This document shows positions 33,163 to 42,177 of a stretch of 64,000 nucleotides of DNA, one piece after another; positions within the stretch are counted from its first letter, which is position 1, and each line of letters opens with the position of its first letter. Source of the stretch: Nocardioides sp. InS609-2 (GTDB lineage Bacteria > Actinomycetota > Actinomycetes > Propionibacteriales > Nocardioidaceae); contig NZ_CP060034.1 of assembly GCF_023208195.1 (NCBI RefSeq), positions 3,596,001 through 3,660,000 of the forward strand, read 5' to 3'. A program made the position numbers and the translations under genes. The notes below the pieces were generated by a model, which was not told where the DNA came from, made no database searches, and worked only from the letters and a program-made list of their open reading frames with translations.

Positions 33163-34587
33163 TCAGATTCCGGCGAGGTCCTCGTCGGGCAGGCGCACCA
33201 TCGCCTCCGGCGCACGCGGGTTGCGGCTGGCCCACACGTAGTAGACGAGCCCGGGCACCAGCAGGCCGACGATCCACGAGATGTCGGCGCCGCCGAGTGA
33301 CTCGGTGATCGGGCCGGTGTAGAGCGACTGCGCCAGGAACGGGATCTGTACGAGCACACCGCCGACGTACGTCGTGATGGCGATGAGGTTCCAGCGGCCG
33401 TAGCGCCCGTCGGGCTGGTAGAGCGCGGGGATGTCGACCCGCTCCTTCGACACCAGGTAGTAGTCGGTGAGGTTGATCGCCGACCACGGCGTGAAGACCA
33501 TCAGCAGGAGCAGCACGAAGTTCTTGAAGTTGTTGAGGAAGTCGGCGCTCGCGGCCAGCGCGATCAGTGCGGCGGCGAGCAGCATCACGCTGATGAACAC
33601 GGCCCGGGCCGACTTGCTCATCGCCTGGCGCCCGGTGAAGCCGGTGACGATGGTGGCCGCGCACATGAAGCTGCCGTAGGCGTTGAGACAGGTGACGGTG
33701 AGCTTGCCGATCACGATGACGAGGTAGATGAGGCCGGCCAGCACCGCCGGGCCGGCGAGCTCGCCGAGCCACTCCACCTGGTTGGGCAGGAACGCATCGC
33801 CCGCCACGGCCGCGACGATCACGCCGAAGGTCATCGAGAGCTGCGAGCCGATGACGGTGCCTGCGTACGTCGCGCCGAAGACGCTGCGCTCCGGCGTGCT
33901 CTCGGGCAGGTAGCGCGAGTAGTCCGCGACGTACGGGCCGTAGGTGAGCTGCCACCCGGCACCGAGGGCGACGGCGAGCAGGAACGGCGCACCACCGAAC
34001 GAGTTGTCGGCGAAGGCAGCGCCGACGTCTTGCTGGGTGAAGAGGCGGATCGCGAGGTAGCCGAGGCCGACGACGCCGATGACGGCCGCTACCTTCCCGA
34101 CCATGTGGATCAGCTGGTAGCCGAACGTCGCGATGATGCCGACGAGTACGACGAAGATGATGATGCCGATCGCCGGGGCGTCGACCCCGAGCAGTGCGTT
34201 GATGGCCTGACCCGACAAGACGGTGCCGGTGGCGGTGAAGCCGAGGTACATGAGGATCACCAGCACGAGCGGGATGGCGGCGCCGTACACACCGAACTGG
34301 GCGCGGCTGGAGATCATCTGCGGCAGCCCGAGCCGCGGGCCCTGGGCCGAGTGCAGCGCCATCACGACGCCGCCGGCCAGGTTGCCGATCAGGAGCCCGA
34401 TGATCGCCCACAGCGCCTGGTTGCCGAACACGACGGCGAGCGCCCCGTCGACGACCGCGGTGATCTGGAGGTTGGCGCTCATCCAAAGCGTGAACTGGTT
34501 CATCGGTGACCCGTGGCGCTCGTTCGCGGGGATCACGTCGATCGAACGGCGTTCGACGGTGAGGGCTCGCTGGGGCTGCTGCGTCAT
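33163..34587 (-). CDS. NCS1-family nucleobase/cation symporter
   Basis: 474-residue, 12-helix permease of the purine-cytosine (CodB-like) branch. Marks are ERHGSPMNQFTLWMSANLQI at the start, GPRLGLPQMISSRAQFG in helices 2-3, and FTPWSAINLTDYYLV late in the protein. Likely substrates are cytosine, purines, allantoin or thiamine precursors; not resolvable here. The ATG at 34587 has AAGGAG 7 nt upstream, better supported than an upstream start. No catabolic gene lies beside it. Confidence 0.87.
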   Translation of the reverse strand: MTQQPQRALTVERRSIDVIPANERHGSPMNQFTLWMSANLQITAVVDGALAVVFGNQALWAIIGLLIGNLAGGVVMALHSAQGPRLGLPQMISSRAQFGVYGAAIPLVLVILMYLGFTATGTVLSGQAINALLGVDAPAIGIIIFVVLVGIIATFGYQLIHMVGKVAAVIGVVGLGYLAIRLFTQQDVGAAFADNSFGGAPFLLAVALGAGWQLTYGPYVADYSRYLPESTPERSVFGATYAGTVIGSQLSMTFGVIVAAVAGDAFLPNQVEWLGELAGPAVLAGLIYLVIVIGKLTVTCLNAYGSFMCAATIVTGFTGRQAMSKSARAVFISVMLLAAALIALAASADFLNNFKNFVLLLLMVFTPWSAINLTDYYLVSKERVDIPALYQPDGRYGRWNLIAITTYVGGVLVQIPFLAQSLYTGPITESLGGADISWIVGLLVPGLVYYVWASRNPRAPEAMVRLPDEDLAGI

Positions 34588-34689
34588 GAGGTTCTCCTTC
34601 GGGTCACCGACCATCACACTCCTGGACCGCCCGTGCTGTGAAGTGGCCCGGGTCACGCAGCATCTCGGATTCGAGACGAGTGCACGTTG

Positions 34690-35310
34690 TCAGCGGCGGG
34701 TCAGCCGCACCAGCGCGTCCCAGGCGGTGCGCTGCTCCTCGCCCCGATGGTCGCCACTCTCGACGAGCCGGGCGACCCGCTCGGCTCGGGCGACGTCGAC
34801 CGGCACACCCGACGACTCGGCGTCGGCGAGCACGTCCTCGGCGCTCATCAGGACCGACGGGTCCTGCGGGCCACCCGTGCCCTCGGCGATGTTGGTGGCG
34901 TCGTGCGAGACCCACAGCAGCGTGCCGCCGGGGCGTAGTGCGCGTACGGCGCCGGTGACCGCGGCCAGGCGATCGGCGGCAGGCACCTGGAGGTAGGCGA
35001 TGACCACCAGGTCGACCGGCCCGGCGGGCACGAACGTCGTCGCGTCGGCGCAGATCCACTCGACGCCAGTGGCGCCGGTGGCCTCGGCCACCCGGCGGCC
35101 CTTGTCGAGACCCACCTGCGAGAAGTCGACCGCCGTCACCTGCCAGCCCTGCTGGGCCAGCCAGATGGCGTTGCGGCCCTCGCCGGCGGCCAGGTCGACC
35201 GCGCGACCCGGTGTCAGGTCGGCGCACTCGGCGGCCACGAACTGGTTGGGCCCGGCCGACCAGACCAGGTCGGCCGCGGCGTACCTCTCGTCCCACAGGT
35301 GTGCGTCCAT
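34690..35310 (-). CDS. Class I SAM-dependent methyltransferase
   Basis: 206-residue Rossmann-fold methyltransferase, TehB/UbiE-like. SAM motif I is VDLAAGEGRN (38-47), the acidic ribose ligand is in VTAVDFS, and the post-I CADATTF follows. The N-terminal MDAHLWDERYAA opening is typical of small-thiol or tellurite-type methyltransferases. Substrate unknown. It lies 10 bases downstream of the VOC-SRPBCC gene on the same strand, so the two probably share a transcript. Confidence 0.82.
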   Translation of the reverse strand: MDAHLWDERYAAADLVWSAGPNQFVAAECADLTPGRAVDLAAGEGRNAIWLAQQGWQVTAVDFSQVGLDKGRRVAEATGATGVEWICADATTFVPAGPVDLVVIAYLQVPAADRLAAVTGAVRALRPGGTLLWVSHDATNIAEGTGGPQDPSVLMSAEDVLADAESSGVPVDVARAERVARLVESGDHRGEEQRTAWDALVRLTRR

Positions 35311-35320
35311 GCGTTCCTCC

Positions 35321-36118
35321 TCAGCTCATCGCCCGATAGCGGTCCAGCAGGTGCGGCCAGTCACCGAACCTGGCGCGGCTGTGCGCGTTGCCGGCGTCCC
35401 AGCCGCCGTGCTCGAACGTCACCCGGCAGCCGTCCGGATCGTCGGCGAACCGCACGTCCAGGGTCGTCGGGTGCCCGGGGTCGATCGCGAGGGTGAAGGT
35501 CTGCGCGAAGTGCTCGCCCGGCTCCCACACGGTCACCACGCCGATGGAGTACGGCGGGCTGTCGCGGTGCCGCAGCGCGACTGTGCCACCGACCTGCGGG
35601 CTCACGCTCATGCCTTCATAGGTGTCGGGCTCGGGCGTGTACTGCGCGTCCCACCACTCGCCGTACCTGGCGGTGAAGCGCTCGAACGCCTTCTCTGGAG
35701 TGCCGGCCACGACGAGCTCGTGCCGGATGGGGCCGAGCGGCTCGGCCTCAACGCCCTCGACCGCCTCGTGGAAGCGGATCGAGTTGCCGAACGGGTCGAT
35801 CACCGTGACGACGAGGCCCCACGCCTCGTGCTCGAGGCCGGGACGCAGCATGTCGTAGTCGCGTGCGTGCAGCTCCGCGTGGAGCGCTCGGGCGTCGCTC
35901 ACGTTGACCATGACCGTGGTGCCGGGCGTGCCGTCACCGTGGTGCTCGCTCAGGTGCAGGCGTACGGCGCCGCGCGAGACCTGCGCATAGAGCGGCAGGC
36001 GTGGCTCGAACCGGTGCTCCCAGTCGAGCGTGAAGTCGAGGTAGCCGACGTAGAAATCCTTGGCCAGCTGCTCGTCGAAGATCCGCAGGATGGGCACCGC
36101 TTCCAGCAGGTCGTCCAT
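35321..36118 (-). CDS. VOC (glyoxalase/bleomycin-resistance) and SRPBCC (AHSA1) fusion
   Basis: 265-residue two-domain protein. Residues 1-118 are a VOC-fold domain resembling bleomycin-resistance proteins (VPILRIFDEQLAKDFYVGYL, then IDPFGNSIRF). Residues 125-265 are an AHSA1/SRPBCC domain (IRHELVVAGTPEKAFERFT, GGWDAGNAHSRARF). Each is common alone in actinobacteria, and here they are joined in one open reading frame. A single-chain sequester-and-bind role is plausible, function otherwise unknown. The methyltransferase gene follows after 10 bases. Confidence 0.82.
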   Translation of the reverse strand: MDDLLEAVPILRIFDEQLAKDFYVGYLDFTLDWEHRFEPRLPLYAQVSRGAVRLHLSEHHGDGTPGTTVMVNVSDARALHAELHARDYDMLRPGLEHEAWGLVVTVIDPFGNSIRFHEAVEGVEAEPLGPIRHELVVAGTPEKAFERFTARYGEWWDAQYTPEPDTYEGMSVSPQVGGTVALRHRDSPPYSIGVVTVWEPGEHFAQTFTLAIDPGHPTTLDVRFADDPDGCRVTFEHGGWDAGNAHSRARFGDWPHLLDRYRAMS

Positions 36119-36209
36119 GGAGCGAGACGCTACGCCAATCCGCCGTCACTCCCGCTCCGAATACTCGTTGGTTGAAATTGAGCACATCTCGGATGCTGAA
36201 GGGAACCGC

Positions 36210-38546
36210 ATGACTTCCACGTTGCCGAATCCCGCACCACTCGACGAGAGCCCCCGCGCAGGCGTGAGTCGCCGCAGCTTCATCGGGTACGTCGTCGCCT
36301 CGACCACGCTGGTCGCCGCTGCTGATCTCGCGCTCGGGACTCCCGCGTTCGCCGCGATCCCGAGTGGTCCGCAGATCCCCGAGCTCTACGACCTCGAGGA
36401 CCTCCAGACCGACGCGGCCCGGCCGACGGCCAACCTGATCACCATCACGATCAACGAGGACGGCACCGCGACGTTCGCGATCCCGCGGTCGGAGAACGGT
36501 CAGGGCATCACCACGTCGACGGCCATGATCATCGCCGAGGAGCTCGACCTGCCGCTCGAGAAGGTGCAGGTCACCCTCGCCAAGGCGCGCCCCGAGCTCG
36601 TCTTCAACCAGCTCACCGGTGGGTCGAACACCACCGTGTCGACGTACACGCCGGTGCGCGTGGCGGCGGCCATCGCCAAGGGCGCTCTGCTCGACGCCGC
36701 CGCGATCGAGCTCGGCTCGGTCGTCGCCTTGCTGAAGTCGAAGAGCGGCGTCATCGAGGCGCCGGACGGCAGCTCGGTGACTTACGGCGAGCTCGCCGCC
36801 AAGGCCGCCAGCTCCACGACGAGGCGGGTCGACGTCACGCCGAAGGCGCGCAGCGACTTCGCGGTGATCGGCCGGCCGGTCAACCGCGTCGACGCCCGAG
36901 ACATCGTGACCGGCAAGAAGCAGTTCACGATGGACCTCGACATCCCCGACGCCCTGCCCACGATGGTGTGCCGGCCGCCGACGCTGAACGGCTCGCCGAG
37001 GGCGATCCAGAACGAGGCTGAGGTGCGCGCCATGCCCGGCGTCACCGACATCGCCAAGGTGCCGACCGGCATCGCTGTTCGGGCCGAGACGTTCGGCCAG
37101 TGCATCGAGGCGATCCGGGCGATGCGGGTCGACTGGAACGCTGGCACCGTCGAGGGTGAGTCCGACCAGACGATCCTTGCGAAGCTGAAGAAGGCCGAGC
37201 TGCCGCTCGCCGTACCCAAGGTGCCGATCCTCGCCAAGACCGTCGAGGCGAAGTTCACCTTCATGTTCCGCAGCAGTGCGGCCCTCGAGCCCTACTGCGC
37301 CATCGCCGACGTGAAGCCCGACCGGGCGGAGGTCTGGGCCGGCCTGAAGTCGCCGATCGTGGCGCAGGGCAACATCGCCAAGGCCATCGGCCTCCCGCAG
37401 GGCGCCGTGACGGTCAACGTCGTCACCGGAGGCGGGTCGTTCGGCCACAAGCTCTTCGGCGACCACGCGATCGAGGCGGCCCGCATCTCCAAGGCGATGG
37501 GCAAGCCGGTGCGCCTGATGTGGCACCGCGCCGACGAGCCGCGCCAGGGCCGCGTGCACCCGATGTGCACCTCGCGCATCCGCGCCACCCACCTCGCCGG
37601 CCAGGTGCTGTCGTTCGAGCAGCGGCACACCAGCGTCAGCACCGACTTCAGCCATGGCCTGGGCGAGATGCTCACCGCCATGGCGGCTGAGCTGCCCGGT
37701 GGCGTAGGCAACGAGCTCGGCTTCTCGGAGTCGATCTTCACGCTGACGCAGGAGCTGCCCTACAACTTCGGGGTCGTCACGCAGCTGCTCAACGAGACCG
37801 ACCTGCGTTTCAACACCGGCAGCATGCGCAACATCTACTCACCCGACGTGCGCTGCGCCAACGAGCTCGTCGTCGACCAGCTCGCCAAGGCGATGCGCAA
37901 GGACCCGCTCGCGTTCCGCCTCGAGTTCACCAAGTCGAAGCAGGTCCGCGCGGTGCTCGAGAAGGTCGCCGAGGTCGGCAACTGGGGTCGCTCGATGCCT
38001 GCCGGTACGGCGCAGGGCATCTCGATCCACAAGGAGTACAAGGGCGCCACGGCCTGCCTGGTCGAGATCGACTGCCGCCCCGAGACCGTCAACCGCCCGA
38101 TCCGCGAGGGCATCACCGGACCCCGTGTCACGAAGGCCGTGTTCGCGATCGACGCCGGCCTGGTGATCAACCCCAGGGGTCTCGAGGCCCAGATGATGGG
38201 CGGCTTCTCCGACGGGCTGGCGCTGGCGCTGACCAGCAGCCTGCACCTCAAGGGCGGGCACTTCCTCGAGGCCAGCTGGGACAACTACTTCTACACGCGG
38301 CAGTGGAACATCCCGCCGGAGTTCGAGGTGGTCATCGTGCCGTCCGACTCCGAGCAGCCCGGAGGAGCCGGAGAGGCCGGTGTCGCCGCCTCGATGTCCG
38401 CGGTGGCCTGCGCCTATGCCCGCGCGACCGGCACCATGCCGACGAAGTTCCCGGTCAACCACGACAGCCCGCTGCCGTTCGAGATCAAGACGTTCATCCC
38501 GCCCGTCCCGCCCGCGCCGACCGACGGCCTCGACTACACGTTCTGA
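36210..38546 (+). CDS. Exported molybdopterin-dependent oxidoreductase, IorB-type large subunit
   Basis: 778-residue molybdenum-cofactor subunit of the xanthine oxidase family, isoquinoline 1-oxidoreductase beta type. A Tat signal SRRSFIG at residues 20-26 precedes a hydrophobic stretch and a likely cleavage site AFA-A near 48. Cofactor-binding phrases are GGSFGHKLFGDHA in the middle and GEAGVAASMSAV near the end, where the catalytic Glu is expected (GGAGEAGV). The ATG at 36210 has GAAGGG upstream. The small [2Fe-2S] subunit gene follows after 14 bases. No FAD subunit is present, as usual for this group. Substrate unknown. Confidence 0.87.
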   Translation: MTSTLPNPAPLDESPRAGVSRRSFIGYVVASTTLVAAADLALGTPAFAAIPSGPQIPELYDLEDLQTDAARPTANLITITINEDGTATFAIPRSENGQGITTSTAMIIAEELDLPLEKVQVTLAKARPELVFNQLTGGSNTTVSTYTPVRVAAAIAKGALLDAAAIELGSVVALLKSKSGVIEAPDGSSVTYGELAAKAASSTTRRVDVTPKARSDFAVIGRPVNRVDARDIVTGKKQFTMDLDIPDALPTMVCRPPTLNGSPRAIQNEAEVRAMPGVTDIAKVPTGIAVRAETFGQCIEAIRAMRVDWNAGTVEGESDQTILAKLKKAELPLAVPKVPILAKTVEAKFTFMFRSSAALEPYCAIADVKPDRAEVWAGLKSPIVAQGNIAKAIGLPQGAVTVNVVTGGGSFGHKLFGDHAIEAARISKAMGKPVRLMWHRADEPRQGRVHPMCTSRIRATHLAGQVLSFEQRHTSVSTDFSHGLGEMLTAMAAELPGGVGNELGFSESIFTLTQELPYNFGVVTQLLNETDLRFNTGSMRNIYSPDVRCANELVVDQLAKAMRKDPLAFRLEFTKSKQVRAVLEKVAEVGNWGRSMPAGTAQGISIHKEYKGATACLVEIDCRPETVNRPIREGITGPRVTKAVFAIDAGLVINPRGLEAQMMGGFSDGLALALTSSLHLKGGHFLEASWDNYFYTRQWNIPPEFEVVIVPSDSEQPGGAGEAGVAASMSAVACAYARATGTMPTKFPVNHDSPLPFEIKTFIPPVPPAPTDGLDYTF

Positions 38547-38560
38547 CTCGGAGCGAATCA

Positions 38561-39037
38561 ATGCCTCAACACACCTTCATCCTGAACGGCTCGACGACCA
38601 CGGTCGACGTCGACGACGACGTCCGCCTGCTCTGGGTGATCCGCGACGTGATCGGCCTCAAGGGCCCCAAGTACGGCTGCGGCATCAACGTCTGCAAGGC
38701 CTGCACCTCCCACTTCAACGGCAAGGCCTTCAACCCGTGCTCCGTGCGGGTCGCCGACATCGAGCCGACCGATGAGATCACCACGATCGAGGGCCTCGCC
38801 GACACCGTCGACGGTGACCTGCACCCGATGCAGGAGGCCTGGCTCGAGTACGACGTCGCGCAGTGCGGCTACTGCCAGCCCGGGCAGATCATGGCGGCCG
38901 TCGCCAAGGTCAAGGCGGCCCAGGCGGAGGGCCGCGAGATCACCGACGCCGATCTCGACGAGATCCGCAACGTCTGCCGATGTGGCACCTACACACGTAT
39001 TCGCCAGGCCATCAAGGCTGGTGCCCGGGCGATGTGA
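38561..39037 (+). CDS. Two-[2Fe-2S] small subunit of the molybdenum oxidoreductase (IorA-type)
   Basis: 158-residue electron-transfer subunit. The N-terminal plant-type cluster uses C40, C45, C48 and C60, and the C-terminal cluster C102, C105, C139 and C141 (QCGYCQPGQIM, CRCGTYTRI). It has no signal peptide, so it would be carried through Tat by its partner, a hitchhiker arrangement known for this enzyme family. Electrons presumably go to a quinone or cytochrome, but no such gene is adjacent. A long hairpin follows the stop. Confidence 0.92.
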   Translation: MPQHTFILNGSTTTVDVDDDVRLLWVIRDVIGLKGPKYGCGINVCKACTSHFNGKAFNPCSVRVADIEPTDEITTIEGLADTVDGDLHPMQEAWLEYDVAQCGYCQPGQIMAAVAKVKAAQAEGREITDADLDEIRNVCRCGTYTRIRQAIKAGARAM

Positions 39038-39046
39038 CTGATTTCG

Positions 39047-39114
39047 CGGGGTAGTCCGGGGCAAAATGCACCTCCGGGCCGACTCCGAGGTGCGATCTGC
39101 CCCGGACTATCCCG
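39047..39114. repeat. Long two-tier hairpin after the molybdenum oxidoreductase operon
   Basis: Outer arms are 17 bp with one mismatch (39047-39063 with 39098-39114; core TAGTCCGGGGCA). Inner arms (39068-39077 with 39085-39093) pair GCACCTC(C)GG with CCGAGGTGC. It could end the operon transcript or be a dispersed palindromic element. It has no T-run and runs up to the start of the solute-binding-protein remnant. Confidence 0.65.
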
Positions 39115-39116
39115 AC

Positions 39117-39611
39117 GGCGTTGCGGGGGTCGTCGAGCCCGCCCGCGCCGCCACCGAGGTCGCCTTCACCGCGCCGTACGTGGTCATCGAGGGTGTGTAC
39201 GCCGTCCCGCAGGGCTCCGACCGGACCACCCCGGCTGACGTCGACCGGGCAGGAGTGCGCATCGGGGTGAAGAAGGGCTCGGCGTACGCCTCTTCGTGAT
39301 CCGCACCCTGCGGCACGCCACGCTCGTCCGCGGAGACGAGGGCGTCGACGCTTCCCGCGCTGAGGGGCGCGAGGTCGCGGCCGGCATCCGGCATCCGGCA
39401 GCCGCTGAGTGCGTATGTCGACGCGAACCCCGACCTGCGCCTGATCGACGAGCGGTTCATGCAGATCCAGCAGGCGGTCGGCACCACGCTGACGCGTACG
39501 CCCGCGACCGTGCAGTTCCTGACCGACGTGGTCGACGAGCTCGAGGCGAGCGGCTTCGTGGCCGACTCGCTGACCCGGTCGGGCCAGACTGCCGACCTTG
39601 TCGCTCCGTGA
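39117..39611 (+). pseudogene. Decayed ABC solute-binding protein (SBP_bac_3 type)
   Basis: Three frames together give pieces of one extracellular amino-acid-type binding protein. The first is AATEVAFTAPYVVIEGVY to GVRIGVKKGSAYASS (stop at about 39299). The second is FVIRTLRHATLVRGDEGVDA to EVAAGIR, in another frame. The third is RQPLSAYVDANPDLRLIDE, MQIQQAVGT and FLTDVVDELEASGFVADSL, ending at 39611. At least two frameshifts are needed, and the N-terminal half with its signal peptide is missing. No permease gene is adjacent. Confidence 0.8.
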
Positions 39612-39627
39612 CCGGCTAACCAGCGGG

Positions 39628-42177
39628 TCACAGCCGCGGATCCACCGGCTCGGACTCCAGGGCCAGCACGGCGAACACGGCCTCGTGCACGCGCCACAGC
39701 GGCTCCCCGCGGGTGAGCCGTTCGAGCGACTCGAGCCCCAGGGCGTATTCACGCAGCGCCAGGGAGCGCTTGTGGCCGAGGTTGCGATCGCGGAGCCGGG
39801 TGAGGTGCTGCGGCTCGGTGTAGTCGGGGCCGTAGATGATCCGCAGGTACTCCCGACCGCGCACCTTGATGCCCGGCTGGGCGAGGCCGCGGCGCGCCCG
39901 GCTCAGGTTGGCGAGCGGCTTGACCACCATGCCCTCGCCGCCGTCAGCGGTCATCGACTCCCACCACTCCACGCCGGCCGCGAGAGATGCCGGGTCGCGA
40001 GTGTCCACGAGGATGCGCCGCGTCGTACGCACGAGATCGGGTGTGGCCGCCACCAATCGGTCGGCGATGGCGAGGTGCCAGCCGTGGTCACGGTCGTGGT
40101 GGGTCCGGCCCTGCGTGGCCAGCAACTGGAAGGGCGCGACACTCACGCCGTCGAGGCCGTCGGTGGGCCAGCAGTAGCGGCGGTACGCCGCGGTGAAGGC
40201 CTCGGCGTCGTCGGCGCGCCTGCGCGTGCGGTCGAGGAGGTCGTCGACGTCGACCCCGCGGCCGAGGGCTGTCGCGAGCCCCACCGCCGCGGCGGGCAGC
40301 ACGTGGCGGGCAGCCGCCCCGACGGCGGCGTACTGGTCACGCAGGAGGTCGCCGGCCTTGGCGGACCAGGGGAGCAGCTCGGTGTCGAGCAGCAGCCAGC
40401 CCGTCTCGAACTCGTCCCACAGCCCGGCGTCGTCGATGGCGGCCCGCAGCCGGGCGAGCAGCTGCTCGGTGAGAGCGCGGTCGAAGAACGACCGACCCGT
40501 GCGCGTGTAGACAGCGCCCGTCTCGCCACCGGTCGCACCGAAGTGCTTGGTCGCGGCCTCCGCGTCCCGGCACACGAGTACGACGGCCCGCGAGCCCATG
40601 TGCTTCTCCTCGCAGATCAGCTCATGGATGCCCGCGTTGTCGAAGGCCGAGAACGCCTCGTCCGGGTGCTCGAGCAGGTCCGCCCGCTGCGACGTGGCCG
40701 CAGGCGCCATCGTGGGTGGCAGGTAGGGCATCCAGCGCGGATGCAGGGCGAACCGGCTCATCACCTCGAGCGCTCCGGCGGCGTTCTCCTCGCGGATGGT
40801 GATGCGGTCGTGGTTGGCCGTCTCCACGATCCGCTTGCCGAGCACGTCCTCGATGTCGAGCTGGTCGTGGTCGCGGGCCGTGCCGGTCGAAACAGCAGTC
40901 GGAAACGGCCTGGCCGGCTCGTACCAGACCTGCTCGGCCACCACCGAGACGACGTCCTTCTCCGGGTAGCGCAGCGCCGTCAGTCGGCCGCCGAAGACAC
41001 AGCCGGTGTCGAGGCAGAGCGTGTTGTTGACCCACTCCACCTCCGGCGTCGGGGTGTGCCCGTAGAGCACCATCGCCGAGCCGCGGTAGTCGTCGGCCCA
41101 CGGGTAGCGCACCGGCAGGCCGAACTCGTCGGTCTCGCCCGTCGAGTCGCCGTACAGGGCAAAGCTGCGGACGCGACCGGACGCCCGCCCGTGGTAGGCC
41201 TCCTTGAGCCCGGCGTGCGCGACAACAAGCTTGCCGTCGTCGAGCACGAGGTGGGAGACCAGGCCGTAGCAGAACTCGGCGACCTCGCGCCTGAACTCCT
41301 CGCTCTCTCGGCCGAGCTGGGCCAGGGTCTCCTCGAGCCCGTGACTGACCTGCACCTGCCGCCCGCCGAGCGCCCTGATCAGCTTGTTCTCGTGGTTGCC
41401 GGGCACGCACAGCGCATGGCCGGCGCCGACCATGCCCATCACGAGCCGCAGCACGCCGGGGCTGTCGGGTCCGCGGTCGACCAGGTCGCCCACGAAGACG
41501 GCGCGCCGGCCTTCGGGATGGGTGGCGTCGACCGGGCGACCCTCGCTGTCACGCACGAGTGCGTAGCCGAGCTGGTCGAGCAGGGCCTCGAGCTCGGCGC
41601 GGCAGCCGTGCACGTCGCCGATGACGTCGAACGGCCCGTGCTGGTCGCGGAAGTCGGTGAGCAGCTTCTCCCGCACGATCACGGCGCCCGCGACCTCCTC
41701 GACGCTGCTGAGAACGTGCACCTTGCGGAACCCCTCCTTCGCCAGTCCACGCAGTGAGCGGCGCAGCTGGTCGCGCTGGCGTCGTACGACGCGGGCGCCG
41801 AAGTCGCGATCGGGCCGCTCTGCGTTGCGGGCGACGCACACCGACTCGGGCACGTCGAGCACGATCGCGACAGGGAGTACGTCGTGTGCCCTGGCGAGTT
41901 CGACCAGGCTGCGCCGGGCCTCGCGCTGCACGTTGGTCGCGTCGACGACGGTCAGCCGACCGGCGGCTAGCCGCTTGCCGGCGATGTAGTGGAGGACGGC
42001 GAAGGCGTCGGCCGTCGCACCCTGGTCGTTCTCGTCGTCGGACACCAGTCCGCGACAGTAGTCGCTCGAGATCGCCTCGAACCTGCCGAAGTGGTCGCGC
42101 GCGAAGGTGGACTTGCCCGAGCCCGATGCGCCGACGAGGGCGACCAGGCTGAGCTCGGGGATGCCCAGCTCGCTCAT
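39628..42177 (-). CDS. pnkp: Polynucleotide kinase-phosphatase Pnkp (RNA repair)
   Basis: Trifunctional RNA end-healing enzyme, 849 residues, close to the 870 of Clostridium thermocellum Pnkp. N-terminal kinase: P-loop GASGSGKS (16-23). Central metallophosphoesterase: GDVHG (187-191), GDLVDRG (230-236) and GNHE (260-263). C-terminal ligase-like adenylyltransferase domain: lysine K525 in EEKHMGSR and a later KVRGREYLRIIYG. It heals 5'-OH and 2',3'-cyclic-phosphate ends and, with Hen1, seals and methylates broken RNA. The ATG at 42177 overlaps the hen1 stop as ATGA and has AGGAGG 5 nt upstream. All catalytic motifs are intact. Confidence 0.95.
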   Translation of the reverse strand: MSELGIPELSLVALVGASGSGKSTFARDHFGRFEAISSDYCRGLVSDDENDQGATADAFAVLHYIAGKRLAAGRLTVVDATNVQREARRSLVELARAHDVLPVAIVLDVPESVCVARNAERPDRDFGARVVRRQRDQLRRSLRGLAKEGFRKVHVLSSVEEVAGAVIVREKLLTDFRDQHGPFDVIGDVHGCRAELEALLDQLGYALVRDSEGRPVDATHPEGRRAVFVGDLVDRGPDSPGVLRLVMGMVGAGHALCVPGNHENKLIRALGGRQVQVSHGLEETLAQLGRESEEFRREVAEFCYGLVSHLVLDDGKLVVAHAGLKEAYHGRASGRVRSFALYGDSTGETDEFGLPVRYPWADDYRGSAMVLYGHTPTPEVEWVNNTLCLDTGCVFGGRLTALRYPEKDVVSVVAEQVWYEPARPFPTAVSTGTARDHDQLDIEDVLGKRIVETANHDRITIREENAAGALEVMSRFALHPRWMPYLPPTMAPAATSQRADLLEHPDEAFSAFDNAGIHELICEEKHMGSRAVVLVCRDAEAATKHFGATGGETGAVYTRTGRSFFDRALTEQLLARLRAAIDDAGLWDEFETGWLLLDTELLPWSAKAGDLLRDQYAAVGAAARHVLPAAAVGLATALGRGVDVDDLLDRTRRRADDAEAFTAAYRRYCWPTDGLDGVSVAPFQLLATQGRTHHDRDHGWHLAIADRLVAATPDLVRTTRRILVDTRDPASLAAGVEWWESMTADGGEGMVVKPLANLSRARRGLAQPGIKVRGREYLRIIYGPDYTEPQHLTRLRDRNLGHKRSLALREYALGLESLERLTRGEPLWRVHEAVFAVLALESEPVDPRL

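Noticed and set aside
39598..41757. A 719-codon plus-strand open frame opposite pnkp
   Set aside because: The product has no recognisable domain and mirrors pnkp codon structure; pnkp has all its catalytic motifs.
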